Assembly (NCBI GenBank): GCA_900546785.1
Contig: URED01000005.1
Location: 1 to 64,000 of the forward strand
From: an uncultured Oscillospiraceae bacterium
Lineage (GTDB): Bacteria > Bacillota > Clostridia > Oscillospirales > Acutalibacteraceae
Direction of reading: 5' to 3'
Length of the DNA stretch: 64,000 nucleotides
This document shows positions 17,833 to 28,537 of the stretch, in pieces (within the stretch, counting starts at the first letter, position 1; each line of letters begins with the position of its first letter). A program made the translations under genes and the position numbers. The notes under the pieces are model-generated. The model saw nothing but the letters and a program-made list of their open reading frames with translations, searched no databases and was not told the DNA's origin.

Positions 17833-17850
17833 TTTGATATCCTCCTTTAT

Positions 17851-18072
17851 TTACTTCGAGCGCCAGATGATACGGCCTTTTGTAAGGTCGTAAGGTGACA
17901 TCTCGATCGTTACCTTATCACCGGGAAGTATTCTGATGTTGTTCATACGAAGCTTTCCGCTGATATGGGCCAAAATAATGTGGTCGTTCTGAAGCGTAAC
18001 CTTAAAAGTTGTGTTAGGCAATACCTCAACCACGGTACCTTCAACTTCTATCATATCTGACTTTGACATCAA
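17851..18072 (-). CDS. infA: Translation initiation factor IF-1
   Basis: 73 residues, a single S1-like OB fold with [20 protein letters not shown] and [20 protein letters not shown]. Acts at the 30S A site during initiation. The KOW-motif gene often found between map and infA in Firmicutes is missing; the 86-bp gap upstream holds no gene. Confidence 0.98.
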   Translation of the reverse strand: MMSKSDMIEVEGTVVEVLPNTTFKVTLQNDHIILAHISGKLRMNNIRILPGDKVTIEMSPYDLTKGRIIWRSK

Positions 18073-18158
18073 TTTACCTCGCTGCGTTTTACGAATATAG
18101 ATGTTAAAATTTATCTGGAATCACATCGCGGCGTAATCGCCAACAATTGATCTTGCTT

Positions 18159-18908
18159 TCATATTTTGGTCATTATAACGGGACCGTCCGGCGTGATGGC
18201 TACCGTATGCTCAAAATGGGCGGATAATTTGCCGTCCTGCGTAACGATCGTCCAGCCGTCTGAAAGCTGCTTTACCTTGTAGGTTCCCTGATTGATCATC
18301 GGTTCAATTGCCAATGTCATTCCGGGTAACAGTCTGATACCACGACCTTCGTGTCCGAAGTTGGGTACGCTTGGATCTTCATGAAGCTTTGTTCCCACAC
18401 CGTGTCCGACGAAATCGCGAACGACACTGAAACCGCGCGCCTCGCAATACGCCTGCACTGCATGGCCTATATCGCCGATCCTGTTGCCGGGTACCGCCTG
18501 TTCAATGCCTTTATAAAGGCTCTCACGGGTGGTATCTATCAGCCGCTTTGCCTCGGGAGAGCAAGTCCCTGCAACAAAAGTGGCAGCATTATCGCCGTTA
18601 TAGCCGTTCTTCGCGGCACCCAGATCTATGCTGACTATATCGCCTTCTTTGATGATACGGTCTTTCTTCGGGATGCCGTGAATGACTTCATTGTTTATGG
18701 AAATACATGCGGTGGCAGGAAAGTCATAGAGACCGAGAAAATTCGGGACAGCGCCCCTTTTCTTGATAAGATCATAGGCGACCTTATCTATTTCCTTGGT
18801 TGAAACGCCGGGGCGCACAGCCTCGCCCGCCACCATTAATGCCTCAGCGGAGATCTTGCAGGCTTCTTTCATAAGCTCAAGCTCTCTTTTGCTTTTAAGC
18901 ACTACCAT
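18159..18908 (-). CDS. map: Methionine aminopeptidase, type I
   Basis: 249 residues. The metal ligands are visible: Asp in SIDLGAAKNG, Asp in YNGDNAATF, His in FVGHGVGTKLHE, Glu in LAIEPM and Glu in HFEHTVAI, with the substrate His in NNEVIHGIP. Removes N-terminal Met from new proteins. ATG 18908 is preferred (GGAGG just upstream, one base after the adk stop); an upstream extension in the same frame would overlap adk. Confidence 0.97.
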   Translation of the reverse strand: MVVLKSKRELELMKEACKISAEALMVAGEAVRPGVSTKEIDKVAYDLIKKRGAVPNFLGLYDFPATACISINNEVIHGIPKKDRIIKEGDIVSIDLGAAKNGYNGDNAATFVAGTCSPEAKRLIDTTRESLYKGIEQAVPGNRIGDIGHAVQAYCEARGFSVVRDFVGHGVGTKLHEDPSVPNFGHEGRGIRLLPGMTLAIEPMINQGTYKVKQLSDGWTIVTQDGKLSAHFEHTVAITPDGPVIMTKI

Positions 18909-18909
18909 G

Positions 18910-19542
18910 TTAATCCTCCAACGCTTTGAAGACAAGAGCGGTCGTATCCGCAACCTCCTCCTGGCCTTCAACAACAACGAGCTTGCCGAGCTCACGGTAG
19001 AAGTCTTTTAAAGGCTCCGTCATCTCGTGATACTGCTTAAGCCTTGCGGCAACTGTTTCGGGAGCGTCGTCCTTTCTTTGAACAAGCTTTCCTCCGCAGG
19101 CGTCGCAAACGCCCTCTTCAGCGGGCTTTTTATAAAGAAGATGGTAGGAATTGCCGCATTTGGAGCACACACGCCTACCTGACATTCTTGCGGTGATCTT
19201 TTCATCCGGCACTTCGATATCAAGCACCTTATCAATTCTTACGCCCATATCCTCAAGCGCCTGCGCCTGAGGAATGGTGCGCGGAAATCCGTCAAGAATA
19301 AAACCGTTTTCACAGTCTTTCTGAGCAAGTCTGTCCTTAATTATACCGATTACAACATCATCCGGAACGAGCTGGCCGGCTTCCATATAAGCCTTTGCCT
19401 TTAAGCCCATTTCCGTGCCCTCTTTGAGAGCAGCGCGGATCATGTTGCCGGTCGAAACGGCGGGAATGCCATACTTTTCAACAATTTTTTCCGCCTGCGT
19501 GCCTTTGCCGGCACCCGGAGCGCCGAGAAGTATTAAATTCAT
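18910..19542 (-). CDS. adk: Adenylate kinase
   Basis: 210 residues. P-loop GAPGAGKGTQAEKI, NMP-binding region STGNMIRAALKEGTEMG, and a LID domain with four Cys (CSKCGN...CDACGG), the zinc-containing form found in many Gram-positives. Interconverts AMP, ATP and ADP. 17 bp after secY. Confidence 0.98.
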   Translation of the reverse strand: MNLILLGAPGAGKGTQAEKIVEKYGIPAVSTGNMIRAALKEGTEMGLKAKAYMEAGQLVPDDVVIGIIKDRLAQKDCENGFILDGFPRTIPQAQALEDMGVRIDKVLDIEVPDEKITARMSGRRVCSKCGNSYHLLYKKPAEEGVCDACGGKLVQRKDDAPETVAARLKQYHEMTEPLKDFYRELGKLVVVEGQEEVADTTALVFKALED

Positions 19543-19559
19543 AACCCAAACCCTTTCAA

Positions 19560-20909
19560 TTAATCAAGAAATCCTTTGTAGTGACGCATCATCATCTGTG
19601 ATTCGAGCTGACGAACCGTCTCAAGCGCTACGCCGCACATAATGATGATAGAAGTACCGCCGAGCGTTACGGAGAATCCGCCGTCCGTGCCGCCCTCCGT
19701 AAGCGGAGGAATTGCTGCGTCACAAATCAGCGACCAAATGATCGGAAGAAGTGCGATTACCGAAAGCATAAGCACGCCGATAAGCGTGAGCCTCATAAGC
19801 ACTTTGAATATATAATCCGAAGTTGGCTTGCCGGGGCGTATGCCGGGGATGGAACCGTTGTTCTTGCGAAGATTGTTCGCCATTTCGATGGGATTGTACT
19901 GAATTGTGCTGTAGAAATATCCGAAGAAGATGATCAGCACAAAATACATACCTGCATACCACCAGGAATCGCCCTGGAACGCATTGAAGAAGCTCTCCCA
20001 GAAAGTGCCCTCGTACTGATCAGCAGAAAGGAACATCTGAACCGTGCCGGGGAGTGAGAGAATGGAAGACGCGAAGATGATGGGAAGAACGCCGCTCATA
20101 TTGACCTTGATAGGCATATTCGTGGCCTGACCGCCGTACATCTTACGGCCTACAACGCGCTTTGCGTACTGGATGGGTATCCTTCTTTCGGCATTATCCA
20201 TAAATACGATATATACGATCATAAGAAGGAATACGATAAGGATTGCCGGAACAAGGAAATTATAAACCATACGGCCTGTTTCAAGATAGCCGATATACTG
20301 CCTGATGATCGTTGGGAATCTTGAAACGATACCTGCGAAAAGTATGATTGAGATACCGTTGCCGATGCCGGAGAGCGTGATCTGCTCGCCGAGCCACATG
20401 ATAACCGCGGTGCCGGCAGTGAGCACAACGACGATGACGATCGCCTGGAACACGCCTGCGAAACCTGTGAACTGCGCGCCGGAAGCATCCGTCATAAGAT
20501 AATCATTGGCACGAAGGAAGAAATAATATGCAAGAGACTGAAGAAGACCGAGCACAACGGTTACGATACGTGTGATGGAAGCGATCTTCTTTCTGCCTTC
20601 CTCGCCTTCCCTTTGTAGCCTTTCCAGCGCGGGAATCGCAACGGCAAGCAGCTGCATGATGATGGACGCATTGATGTACGGGGTGATAGACATTGCGAAT
20701 ATCGTACCGTAGGTAAATGCGGAGCCGGTCATAAGGCTGAGATATGTGAGGATCGTGTTTCCTCTGCCGACTTCGATCTCGCCGGCAATATCAAGAAACG
20801 GCACCGGAATGAACGAGCCGATTCTGAAAACAAGAATGATAAACGCCGTAAACAGCAGCTTTTTTCTTATTTCCGGAACCTTCCAGGCGTTAAGGATGGT
20901 TTTGATCAT
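19560..20909 (-). CDS. secY: Protein translocase subunit SecY
   Basis: 449 residues with ten predicted membrane helices. Identified by the N-terminal FRIGSFIPVPFLD, the GIGNGISIILFAGIVSRFP segment and the cytoplasmic loop AERRIPIQYAKRVVGRKMYG. Forms the protein-conducting channel with SecE and SecG. Starts one base before the rplO stop, so the two are tightly coupled. Confidence 0.99.
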   Translation of the reverse strand: MIKTILNAWKVPEIRKKLLFTAFIILVFRIGSFIPVPFLDIAGEIEVGRGNTILTYLSLMTGSAFTYGTIFAMSITPYINASIIMQLLAVAIPALERLQREGEEGRKKIASITRIVTVVLGLLQSLAYYFFLRANDYLMTDASGAQFTGFAGVFQAIVIVVVLTAGTAVIMWLGEQITLSGIGNGISIILFAGIVSRFPTIIRQYIGYLETGRMVYNFLVPAILIVFLLMIVYIVFMDNAERRIPIQYAKRVVGRKMYGGQATNMPIKVNMSGVLPIIFASSILSLPGTVQMFLSADQYEGTFWESFFNAFQGDSWWYAGMYFVLIIFFGYFYSTIQYNPIEMANNLRKNNGSIPGIRPGKPTSDYIFKVLMRLTLIGVLMLSVIALLPIIWSLICDAAIPPLTEGGTDGGFSVTLGGTSIIIMCGVALETVRQLESQMMMRHYKGFLD

Positions 20910-21353
20910 TTACAATACCTCCACGGTGCCGCCTGCAGCTTCAATCTTTGCCTTTGCAGCCTCGCTGACTGCATTTACTTTGATATTGAGAGCTTTGGTA
21001 ACCTCGCCCCTTGCGAGAACCTTGATACCGTCAAGCTCCTTTTTGATGAGTCCGCAAGCCTTAAGGCTTTCAGCGTCTACGGTTGCGCCTGCCTCAAATC
21101 TCTCTTCAAGAGAGGAGAGGTTCACAACGGCATACTCTGTGCGGAAGATATTGTTGAAGCCCCTTTTGGGTACGCGCCTCTGGAGAGGCATCTGGCCGCC
21201 CTCGAAGCCCGCCTGACGGCTGTAGCCCGAACGCGCCTTGGCACCCTTGTGACCCTTGCCGGCAGTTTTGCCCTGACCTGAGCCTGCGCCTCTGCCGATC
21301 CTTTTTACTGCTTTCTTTGAGCCCTCAGCAGGAGAAAGTTCGTGTAATTTCAT
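20910..21353 (-). CDS. rplO: 50S ribosomal protein L15
   Basis: 147 residues. Gly-rich basic N half ([20 protein letters not shown]) and [17 protein letters not shown] are the L15 signatures. Adjacent to secY without a gap. Confidence 0.98.
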   Translation of the reverse strand: MKLHELSPAEGSKKAVKRIGRGAGSGQGKTAGKGHKGAKARSGYSRQAGFEGGQMPLQRRVPKRGFNNIFRTEYAVVNLSSLEERFEAGATVDAESLKACGLIKKELDGIKVLARGEVTKALNIKVNAVSEAAKAKIEAAGGTVEVL

Positions 21354-21369
21354 CTATCTGCACCTCCTC

Positions 21370-21549
21370 TTATGCTTCCTGAGCTTCTACAAGATGAGAG
21401 ATCTTTTTGATCTTTCCCTTGGTCTGTTCATTATTCGGCTGAACGGTTACATTGCCAATCTTGCGAAGACCGAGCGAGTGGGCCGTGGCAATCTGATCCT
21501 TTTTGCAGCCGATAAGGCTTTTCTTTAAAGTGATTTTAATATCTGCCAT
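21370..21549 (-). CDS. rpmD: 50S ribosomal protein L30
   Basis: 59 residues: [20 protein letters not shown], then [19 protein letters not shown] and a HLVEAQEA end. Matches L30, which is absent from some lineages. Lies between rpsE and rplO. Confidence 0.96.
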   Translation of the reverse strand: MADIKITLKKSLIGCKKDQIATAHSLGLRKIGNVTVQPNNEQTKGKIKKISHLVEAQEA

Positions 21550-21561
21550 TTTCCACCCTCC

Positions 21562-22062
21562 TTATTCAAAGATCTTCTTTACAGACTTGCCGCGAACTGC
21601 TGCAACCTGCTCTGCAGTACGAAGCTGTGCAAGACCGTTCAAAGTTGCTCTTACAACATTATAAGGATTGTTTGACCTTATAGCCTTTGTACGGATATCA
21701 GAGATGCCGACTGTTTCTACAACGGCACGAACGGGGCCGCCCGCGATAACGCCGGTACCCTGGGGAGCGGGCATGAGCAGCACCTCGCCGGCGCCGTACT
21801 TGCCTTTAACCTCGTGCGGGATCGTAGTGCCTCTTAAAGCAACTCTCATAACATTCTTTTTCGCGTCCTCTATACCCTTGCGGATAGCGTCCGGAACCTC
21901 GCCGGACTTGCCAACGCCGAAGCCGACAAGACCGTTTCCGTCGCCTACGACAACAAGAGCTGAGAACTTATAGATACGACCGCCCTTTACGGTTTTTGAA
22001 ACGCGGTTAATTTTTACAACTCTTTCTTCAAGTTCCATTGAAGACACATCTATCTTTGACAT
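21562..22062 (-). CDS. rpsE: 30S ribosomal protein S5
   Basis: 166 residues. Double-stranded-RNA-like N domain with [20 protein letters not shown] and C domain with [20 protein letters not shown]. Involved in decoding fidelity. Confidence 0.98.
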   Translation of the reverse strand: MSKIDVSSMELEERVVKINRVSKTVKGGRIYKFSALVVVGDGNGLVGFGVGKSGEVPDAIRKGIEDAKKNVMRVALRGTTIPHEVKGKYGAGEVLLMPAPQGTGVIAGGPVRAVVETVGISDIRTKAIRSNNPYNVVRATLNGLAQLRTAEQVAAVRGKSVKKIFE

Positions 22063-22081
22063 AAAGCATTATCCTCCTTCT

Positions 22082-22441
22082 TTAGAACTTAAGTCCGCCT
22101 TCACGGGCGCCGTCCGCAACAGCGGCAACGCGACCGTGATAAACATAACCGCCGCGGTCAAATACGCACTGTTCAATGCCCTTTGCCTTGGCTCTTTCCG
22201 CCAGTGTTTTACCGACAGCCTTAGCTGCCTCTACATTACCGCCGTAAGCGGTGAAATCCTTTTCAACGGTTGAAGCCTGCGCAAGTGTTACGCCGGCAAC
22301 ATCGTCAATAAGCTGAACGTAGATATTGCTGAGGGAGCGATATACATTGAGCCTGGGACAATCAACCGTGCCGGAAATCTTTCTGCGCACTCTCTGATGG
22401 CGTCTTTTTCTTGCCTTATTTGCATCCTGTCTTGAAACCAA
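22082..22441 (-). CDS. rplR: 50S ribosomal protein L18
   Basis: 119 residues. [21 protein letters not shown] and the end [20 protein letters not shown] are typical. Binds 5S rRNA with L5. Confidence 0.98.
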   Translation of the reverse strand: MVSRQDANKARKRRHQRVRRKISGTVDCPRLNVYRSLSNIYVQLIDDVAGVTLAQASTVEKDFTAYGGNVEAAKAVGKTLAERAKAKGIEQCVFDRGGYVYHGRVAAVADGAREGGLKF

Positions 22442-22459
22442 AGTAATTCACTCCTTCCC

Positions 22460-22999
22460 TTATTTCTTACCTGCTTTGCCCTCTTTGCGGCGGATATGCT
22501 CGTCTGCATACTTGATGCCCTTGCCCTTATAAGGCTCGGGAGGTCTCTTTTCACGGACCTGAGCCGCGAACTGACCGACCGCCTGCTTGTCTGCACCGGA
22601 AATAACGATCTGGTTTGCAGTGGGGCATTCGATCTTGATGCCCTCGGGAGCAGTCATAGTTACCTGATGTGAATAGCCGAGGTTCATAACGAGGTTGTTG
22701 CCCTGCATCTGAACACGGTAACCAACGCCGTTTACCTCAAGCACCTTTTTGAAGCCGTTTACAACGCCCTCTACCATATTGTTGATAAGCGCGCGAGTAA
22801 GGCCGTGAAGGGATCTGTTTTCCTTTTCATCATTCGGCCTGGAACAGGTGATAACACCGTCTGCAACGCTTACGCTGATGTTGGGGTGCTTATCCATGGA
22901 AAGGGTGCCGTTTGGGCCTTTCACGGTGATCTCATTACCGTTTACCGCAACGTCAACTCCGGCCGGAACTGTAATTGGCTTTAAGCCGATACGTGACAT
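22460..22999 (-). CDS. rplF: 50S ribosomal protein L6
   Basis: 179 residues, two repeated domains. MSRIGLKPITVPAGVDV opening and the C-terminal RPPEPYKGKGIKYADEHIRR signature. Confidence 0.98.
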   Translation of the reverse strand: MSRIGLKPITVPAGVDVAVNGNEITVKGPNGTLSMDKHPNISVSVADGVITCSRPNDEKENRSLHGLTRALINNMVEGVVNGFKKVLEVNGVGYRVQMQGNNLVMNLGYSHQVTMTAPEGIKIECPTANQIVISGADKQAVGQFAAQVREKRPPEPYKGKGIKYADEHIRRKEGKAGKK

Positions 23000-23015
23000 A
23001 CCTTACTGCACCTCC

Positions 23016-23414
23016 TTACCATACGAACGCAAGAACTTCGCCGCCGACATTCTGCTTGCGCGCTTCCCTATCCGTCATAATGCCCTTTGATGTGGAAATG
23101 ATAGCCACACCGAGGCCTTTCATAACCTTGGGCATATCCTCTACATTGGAATAAATGCGAAGACCCGGCTTGGAAACTCTGCGAAGACCTGTGATAACCT
23201 GTGATTTACCTTCTCCGTATTTAAGGGTTACACGGATAACACCCTGTTTATCATCTTCAATAACCTTGAATGATTTGATATAACCTTCATCAACAAGAAT
23301 CTGAGCAATTGCCTTCTTCATCTTTGACGCAGGAATATCTACTGTATCGTGTTTTGCCGAATTAGCGTTACGAATTCTTGTAAGCATATCAGCAATAGGG
23401 TCTGTAATATGCAT
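23016..23414 (-). CDS. rpsH: 30S ribosomal protein S8
   Basis: 132 residues. [20 protein letters not shown] start and [20 protein letters not shown] end are diagnostic. Primary binder of the 16S central domain. Confidence 0.98.
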   Translation of the reverse strand: MHITDPIADMLTRIRNANSAKHDTVDIPASKMKKAIAQILVDEGYIKSFKVIEDDKQGVIRVTLKYGEGKSQVITGLRRVSKPGLRIYSNVEDMPKVMKGLGVAIISTSKGIMTDREARKQNVGGEVLAFVW

Positions 23415-23453
23415 TGATATTTCCTCCTTATAAATTTAGCAATTTCCCATATC

Positions 23454-23639
23454 TTACCAAGAAGATTTTGTTACTCCGGGGATCTCGCCGTTATGAGCAA
23501 GCTCTCTGAAGCAGATACGGCATACGCCATACTTACGAAGATAAGCATGAGGTCTACCGCAGATCTTACATCTGTTGTAAGCTCTTGTTGAATACTTAGC
23601 AGGCCTTGCAGCCTTCACTTTCATAGATGTTTTCGCCAC
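23454..23639 (-). CDS. rpsZ: 30S ribosomal protein S14, zinc-binding short form
   Basis: 61 residues, type Z S14. The Cys4 zinc ribbon is in [20 protein letters not shown]. The short zinc form is usual in Gram-positives. Confidence 0.98.
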   Translation of the reverse strand: MAKTSMKVKAARPAKYSTRAYNRCKICGRPHAYLRKYGVCRICFRELAHNGEIPGVTKSSW

Positions 23640-23651
23640 GATATTCCCTCC

Positions 23652-24194
23652 TTACTCTGCGAACGGAGCGCCCAGCATTCTGAGCAGCTCTCTGCCTTCT
23701 TCATCTGTATTGGCAGTTGTTACCATGATGATATCCATACCGCGAACAGCGTCAATCTTATCGTAATCGATCTCAGGGAAAATCAACTGCTCTTTGATAC
23801 CCATGGCATAATTGCCGCGGCCGTCAAAAGAATTGGGGTTGATGCCTCTGAAGTCACGAACTCTGGGAAGAGCAAGGTTGAAGAACCTGTCAAGGAATTC
23901 ATACATCTTGTCTCCGCGAAGCGTAACCTTAACGCCGATCGGCATGCCTTCACGCAGTTTGAAGTTTGCTACGGACTTCTTTGCGCGGCATATAATCGGT
24001 CTTTGACCTGTAATAATGCTGAGGTCATTGATGATAGCGTCTACGACCTTGGAATTGTCGCGCGCCTCACCGCAGCCTACATTGAGAACAATTTTGTCAA
24101 GCTTAGGGATTTGCATAACAGACTTGTACTCAAACTTCTTCATAAGAGCCGGAGCGATCTCGCTCTTATAGGCTTCTCTTAATCTTGCAGCCAT
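23652..24194 (-). CDS. rplE: 50S ribosomal protein L5
   Basis: 180 residues. [35 protein letters not shown] and [20 protein letters not shown] are L5 signatures. Binds 5S rRNA and contacts P-site tRNA. Confidence 0.98.
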   Translation of the reverse strand: MAARLREAYKSEIAPALMKKFEYKSVMQIPKLDKIVLNVGCGEARDNSKVVDAIINDLSIITGQRPIICRAKKSVANFKLREGMPIGVKVTLRGDKMYEFLDRFFNLALPRVRDFRGINPNSFDGRGNYAMGIKEQLIFPEIDYDKIDAVRGMDIIMVTTANTDEEGRELLRMLGAPFAE

Positions 24195-24214
24195 CGGTTA
24201 TGTTCCTCCCTTTC

Positions 24215-24517
24215 TTAAAATTCGTTAGCGCACTGCTTGCAGACGCGCTTACCGTCTTTATGACCTACGCGGGTAGCTTTACCGCACTTGGGGCAAACAA
24301 GCTGAACCTTTGAAGCATAAAGAGCAGATTCAACGGGAACAAGACCGCCCTGCTCACCCATCTTACGGGGCTTTACATGCTTGGTTACAATGTTTACCTT
24401 TTTAACGATTACCTTACCCTCTTTGGGGCTTACGGCGATGACCTCGCCCTTAACGCCCTTGGACTTACCGCTGAGTACCATTACGGTATCACCGGTCTTT
24501 ACAAACATTTTACTCAT
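24215..24517 (-). CDS. rplX: 50S ribosomal protein L24
   Basis: 100 residues with a KOW motif at the N terminus (VKTGDTVMVLSGKSKGVKG). The C-terminal part has a Cys4 ribbon (CPKCGKATR...CKQC) also seen in L24 of some other bacteria. ATG 24517 is preferred because GGAGGTG sits nine nt upstream; the longer frame would begin inside that site. Confidence 0.97.
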   Translation of the reverse strand: MSKMFVKTGDTVMVLSGKSKGVKGEVIAVSPKEGKVIVKKVNIVTKHVKPRKMGEQGGLVPVESALYASKVQLVCPKCGKATRVGHKDGKRVCKQCANEF

Positions 24518-24531
24518 ATTGGGCACCTCCA

Positions 24532-24900
24532 TTAAAGTACTTCCGGAGCGAGAGAGAGTATCTTCATATAATCCTTATCACGAAGCTCTCTGGCTACCGG
24601 TCCGAAAATACGGGTGCCACGAGGAGTTTTATCCTCTTTGATAATTACGGCAGCATTTTCATCAAAACGAATGTACTGACCGTCGTCACGACGTACACCT
24701 TTAGTTGTACGAACGATGACTGCTTTAACAACTTCGCCTTTTTTAACAACGCCGTTGGGGGCTGCCTTTTTGACAGAAGCAACGATAACATCGCCGATAT
24801 TTGCATATCTTCTGCCCGAGCCGCCGAGCACGCGGATGCAAAGGATCTCTTTCGCGCCGGTGTTGTCTGCAACTTTAAGACGGCTTTCCTGTTGTATCAC
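24532..24900 (-). CDS. rplN: 50S ribosomal protein L14
   Basis: 122 residues when started at GTG 24900, exactly the usual L14 length, giving [27 protein letters not shown] lies nine nt upstream; an in-frame ATG farther upstream would add residues not found in L14. Confidence 0.97.
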   Translation of the reverse strand: MIQQESRLKVADNTGAKEILCIRVLGGSGRRYANIGDVIVASVKKAAPNGVVKKGEVVKAVIVRTTKGVRRDDGQYIRFDENAAVIIKEDKTPRGTRIFGPVARELRDKDYMKILSLAPEVL

Positions 24901-24994
24901 AGCATTTTCCTCCTTCGTACTGCAAAATAACACTTTGCATCTTGCAGTTATTATTTCATGAAACTAAATTATCAAAAGCCGTAATTCGTAATGA

Positions 24995-25252
24995 TTACTT
25001 AGCCTTTTCAATGATTTGAACAACGCGCCATCTCTTATCCTTGCTGAGCGGGCGGGTTTCCATAATCAGAACCTTATCGCCTACACCGCAGGTGTTTTCC
25101 TCATCATGCGCCTTGTATTTAACCGTACGGTTAATGATCTTTCCGTAAAGCGGATGGCGAACCCTGTCTTTGATCGTAACAACAACGGTCTTATCCATCT
25201 TATCGCTTGATACTACACCAACTCTTGTTTTTCTGAGGTTTCTTTCGCTCAT
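24995..25252 (-). CDS. rpsQ: 30S ribosomal protein S17
   Basis: 85 residues, OB fold: [19 protein letters not shown] and [20 protein letters not shown]. Standard position between rpmC and rplN. Confidence 0.98.
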   Translation of the reverse strand: MSERNLRKTRVGVVSSDKMDKTVVVTIKDRVRHPLYGKIINRTVKYKAHDEENTCGVGDKVLIMETRPLSKDKRWRVVQIIEKAK

Positions 25253-25270
25253 AATAAACTACCTCCTATC

Positions 25271-25474
25271 TTAAGAATTTGAGTCTGCAAGTTCGATCTC
25301 GCGCTCAACCGTTTTGATGCGGGCGATATCTTTTCTTACAGCTTTGATTCTCATGGGATTGTCGAGCTGGTTGATCGCCTGCTGGAAATGAAGATTAAAG
25401 AGCTCTTCCTTAAGCTCCGCAAGCTTTGCCGCGCGCTGCTCCGCGCTGAGCTTCTTTATTTCAGCTGCTTTCAT
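25271..25474 (-). CDS. rpmC: 50S ribosomal protein L29
   Basis: 67 residues, two helices: [20 protein letters not shown] and [14 protein letters not shown]. Its ATG shares one base with the rplP stop. Confidence 0.98.
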   Translation of the reverse strand: MKAAEIKKLSAEQRAAKLAELKEELFNLHFQQAINQLDNPMRIKAVRKDIARIKTVEREIELADSNS

Positions 25475-25896
25475 TACTGCTCGCCTCCCTCTTCTTTAAC
25501 TACGAATTTGCATTTGATAGGAAGTTTGTTTGCCGCAAGACGCATAGCCTCGCGAGCAACGACCTCATCTACGCCGGCAAGCTCAAACATAACTCTGCCG
25601 GGCTTAACGACTGCTACCCAGTAGTCTACGTTACCTTTACCTTTACCCATACGGGTGTCGGCAGGTCTTGCCGTGATCGGCTTATCGGGGAAAATCTTAA
25701 TCCATACCTGACCGCCACGCTTTGTGTAACGGGTCATTGCGATACGTGCAGCCTCTATCTGCGCTGCGGTGATCCATGCAGGCTCCGTTGCCTGAAGGCC
25801 GTACTGGCCGTAAGTTACCTTATTGCCCCTTGTAGCTTCACCGGTCATACGACCTCTGTGCTGCTTACGGTGCTTAACACGCTTTGGTAAGAGCAT
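25474..25896 (-). CDS. rplP: 50S ribosomal protein L16
   Basis: 140 residues. [21 protein letters not shown] and [20 protein letters not shown] are signatures. Near the A site and the peptidyl transferase centre. Overlaps rpsC and rpmC by one base each. Confidence 0.98.
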   Translation of the reverse strand: MLLPKRVKHRKQHRGRMTGEATRGNKVTYGQYGLQATEPAWITAAQIEAARIAMTRYTKRGGQVWIKIFPDKPITARPADTRMGKGKGNVDYWVAVVKPGRVMFELAGVDEVVAREAMRLAANKLPIKCKFVVKEEGGEQ

Positions 25897-26633
25897 TAAC
25901 GATTTCCTCCTTCCTTACGCCTTGAGCCTCTGTTGTTATCCTTATTGTCTCTGCGGCGATTGTAGTTGTTTCTTCTCTGGGGCTTGTTTCTGCTTTCGCG
26001 AAGAACCTCGCCCTGATAGATCCAGGTCTTAACACCGATCCTGCCGTAGGTTGTGGCGGCTTCTGCAGTGCCGTAATCAATATCGGCGCGGATCGTCTGA
26101 AGCGGAATTGTTCCTTCCTTATAAGTTTCGGAACGCGCGATCTCGGCACCGCCGATACGGCCGGATACCTGAACCTTGATACCGCGGGCGCCCCATCTCA
26201 TTGTGTTTCTGATTGCCTGCTTAACGGCGCGGCGGAAGGAAACACGTTTTTCAAGCTGCGTAGCGATGCTCTGCGCAACAAGCGTTGCATTGAGGTCGGG
26301 CTGCTTGATCTCTATGATGTTGATGAATACTTCATCGTTCTTTTTGCCGAGCTTCTTTGCGCAGATCGCCTTAAGCTTCTCTATCTCTGCGCCCTGCTTA
26401 CCGATAACCATACCGGGCTTTGCGCAGTGGATGTTGATTCTTACGCGCTTTGCGTCACGCTCGATCTCTACCTTGGGAACACCTGCGCCTTTAAGGGTCT
26501 CGAGCAGATACTTACGAAGGTTATGATCTTCAACAAGCGTATCGCCGAAATCTGCCTTTTTCGCGTACCAGCGGGAGTCCCAGTTTTTGATGACGCCGAT
26601 TCTTAAACCGGTTGGATTACATTTCTGTCCCAT
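25896..26633 (-). CDS. rpsC: 30S ribosomal protein S3
   Basis: 245 residues. A KH domain (about 40-105, [20 protein letters not shown]) and the S3 C domain ([20 protein letters not shown]). The last 30 residues are an Arg/Asn-rich basic tail ([19 protein letters not shown]), longer than in Bacillus. Confidence 0.98.
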   Translation of the reverse strand: MGQKCNPTGLRIGVIKNWDSRWYAKKADFGDTLVEDHNLRKYLLETLKGAGVPKVEIERDAKRVRINIHCAKPGMVIGKQGAEIEKLKAICAKKLGKKNDEVFINIIEIKQPDLNATLVAQSIATQLEKRVSFRRAVKQAIRNTMRWGARGIKVQVSGRIGGAEIARSETYKEGTIPLQTIRADIDYGTAEAATTYGRIGVKTWIYQGEVLRESRNKPQRRNNYNRRRDNKDNNRGSRRKEGGNR

Positions 26634-26651
26634 TTAACTTATCCTCCTCGC

Positions 26652-26990
26652 TTAGTCTTCCATTTCCGAAACGGTAATGGTGATGTGTGATGTTCTCTTA
26701 TTGATCCTGTATGCTCTGCCCTGCGCTCTGGGGCGGATTCTCTTAAGAGTGGGGCCCGCAGTAACATTGCAGTAGCTTATATACAGTCTTGATACGTCCA
26801 TATTATTGTTGTTCTCCGCGTTTGCCATAGCAGACTTAAGAACCTTCTGCAGCGGCTCTGTAGCAGCTTTGGGAGTGTGCTTAAGGATTGCCATAGCCTT
26901 ATCGCAAGGCTGATTTCTGATTAAATCAAGAACGATCTGAACCTTTCTGGGAGAAATACGAACATATGTTGCTTTTGCTGTTGCTTCCAT
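26652..26990 (-). CDS. rplV: 50S ribosomal protein L22
   Basis: 112 residues. YVRISPRKVQIVLDLIRNQP and RIRPRAQGRAYRINKRTSHI mark L22, whose hairpin lines the exit tunnel (macrolide-resistance site). Confidence 0.98.
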   Translation of the reverse strand: MEATAKATYVRISPRKVQIVLDLIRNQPCDKAMAILKHTPKAATEPLQKVLKSAMANAENNNNMDVSRLYISYCNVTAGPTLKRIRPRAQGRAYRINKRTSHITITVSEMED

Positions 26991-27009
26991 AGTTTAATTC
27001 TCCTTTCGA

Positions 27010-27282
27010 TTACTTCGTTGTCTTTGAGCCTGCGTGGCCGCGGAATGTTCTTGTGGGAGCGAACTCGCCGAGCTTGTGACCAACCATATCCTCAGTTACA
27101 TAAACGGGAACATGCTTTCTGCCGTCATGAACGGCAAAGGTGTGTCCTACGAACTCAGGGAAGATAGTTGAACTTCTTGACCAGGTCTTGATGACCTGCT
27201 TATCGCCCTTTTCATTGAGGGCAGCTACTTTCTTGTAAAGGCTTTCTTCAACATAAGGGCCTTTTTTAGTGCTTCTACTCAT
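27010..27282 (-). CDS. rpsS: 30S ribosomal protein S19
   Basis: 90 residues. [19 protein letters not shown] and [18 protein letters not shown] are diagnostic. Confidence 0.98.
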   Translation of the reverse strand: MSRSTKKGPYVEESLYKKVAALNEKGDKQVIKTWSRSSTIFPEFVGHTFAVHDGRKHVPVYVTEDMVGHKLGEFAPTRTFRGHAGSKTTK

Positions 27283-27300
27283 CTAACTTCTCCTTTCCTC

Positions 27301-28134
27301 TTATTTACCGTTACGACGTCTTACGATCATCTTATTGGAAGCTTTCTTCCTGTTACGTGTCTTATAACCAAGAGCAGGCTTGCCCCAAGGTGTAACAGGA
27401 CCGGGACGGCCGATAGGTGCCTTGCCTTCACCGCCGCCGTGCGGGTGGTCGTTCGGGTTCATGACAGAACCGCGGACTGTAGGTCTCCAGCCCATATTGC
27501 GCTTACGGCCTGCTTTACCGATCTTGACATTGGCATGGTCTGTGTTGCCGACAACGCCGACAGTCGCCATACAGTCTACAGGTACGTTACGAAGCTCGCC
27601 GGACGGGAGCCTGAGCAGTGCGTAAGGGCCTTCGATAGCCATAAGCTGAGCGCTGTTGCCGGCTGAACGTGCAAGCTGCGCGCCTCTGCCGGGATAAAGC
27701 TCAACATTGTGGATAACTGTGCCGACGGGGATATTCTTGAGCGGAAGCGCGTTGCCCGCTACGATATCCGCCTCAGGGCCGGCAACAACAGTTGCGCCTA
27801 CCTTAAGGCCTTCAGGAGCTATGATATAGCTCTTAACGCCGTCTTCATACTGAATCAGAGCGATGTGTGCCGAGCGGTTGGGATCATATTCGATCGTTTT
27901 AACGGTTGCAGGCACATCAAACTTTTGCCTCTTAAAATCGATTACGCGGTATTTTCTTCTGTTTCCGCCGCCGCGGTGACGGACGGTTATTCTTCCGTAA
28001 GAGTTACGGCCTGACTTTTTGCTGATGGGTTCAAGCAAGGACCTTTCAGGTGCAACTTTAGAGAGGGAAGAATAATCTGTAACCGACATATTCCTTCTGG
28101 AAGGAGTGGTCGGCTTATAATTCTTTATAGCCAT
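27301..28134 (-). CDS. rplB: 50S ribosomal protein L2
   Basis: 277 residues. [20 protein letters not shown] start, [20 protein letters not shown], and the C-terminal [20 protein letters not shown] near the peptidyl transferase centre. ATG 28134 is chosen as it matches the family start; the frame is open upstream to 28176. Confidence 0.98.
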   Translation of the reverse strand: MAIKNYKPTTPSRRNMSVTDYSSLSKVAPERSLLEPISKKSGRNSYGRITVRHRGGGNRRKYRVIDFKRQKFDVPATVKTIEYDPNRSAHIALIQYEDGVKSYIIAPEGLKVGATVVAGPEADIVAGNALPLKNIPVGTVIHNVELYPGRGAQLARSAGNSAQLMAIEGPYALLRLPSGELRNVPVDCMATVGVVGNTDHANVKIGKAGRKRNMGWRPTVRGSVMNPNDHPHGGGEGKAPIGRPGPVTPWGKPALGYKTRNRKKASNKMIVRRRNGK

Positions 28135-28240
28135 TATTATTTTTCCTTTCTGAATAACTTTGCGAAGAGATGGCACTCTTCATACCTCATCATTCGAAAT
28201 TTCTCTAATATATAATGTAATATATATTCGGGCAGGAGCG

Positions 28241-28537
28241 TTACATCATATCGTTAAAGAATTCAATTTCCTTTGAATCCTCGGTAAGTGTAACGATAGC
28301 CTTTTTCCAAGACGGCGTGTAGCCCTTGTTCATACCCTGGCGGCGTTCATGGCCGCGAACATTCATTGTGTTTACCTTGGCAACCTTTGTGCCGGGGAAA
28401 ACTTCCTCGATAGACTTAGCTATCTCTATCTTATTAGCGTCTTTTGCTACCTTGAAGGTATACTTTTTGATCATAAGCCCGGTCATAGACTCTTCTGTAA
28501 TGATAGGCTTCAGTATGATATCGTGAGCTGTTTTCAT
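28241..28537 (-). CDS. rplW: 50S ribosomal protein L23
   Basis: 98 residues. DIILKPIITEESM and YTFKVAKDANKIEIAKSIEE. Docking site of SRP and trigger factor at the tunnel exit. Shares one base with rplD. Confidence 0.97.
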   Translation of the reverse strand: MKTAHDIILKPIITEESMTGLMIKKYTFKVAKDANKIEIAKSIEEVFPGTKVAKVNTMNVRGHERRQGMNKGYTPSWKKAIVTLTEDSKEIEFFNDMM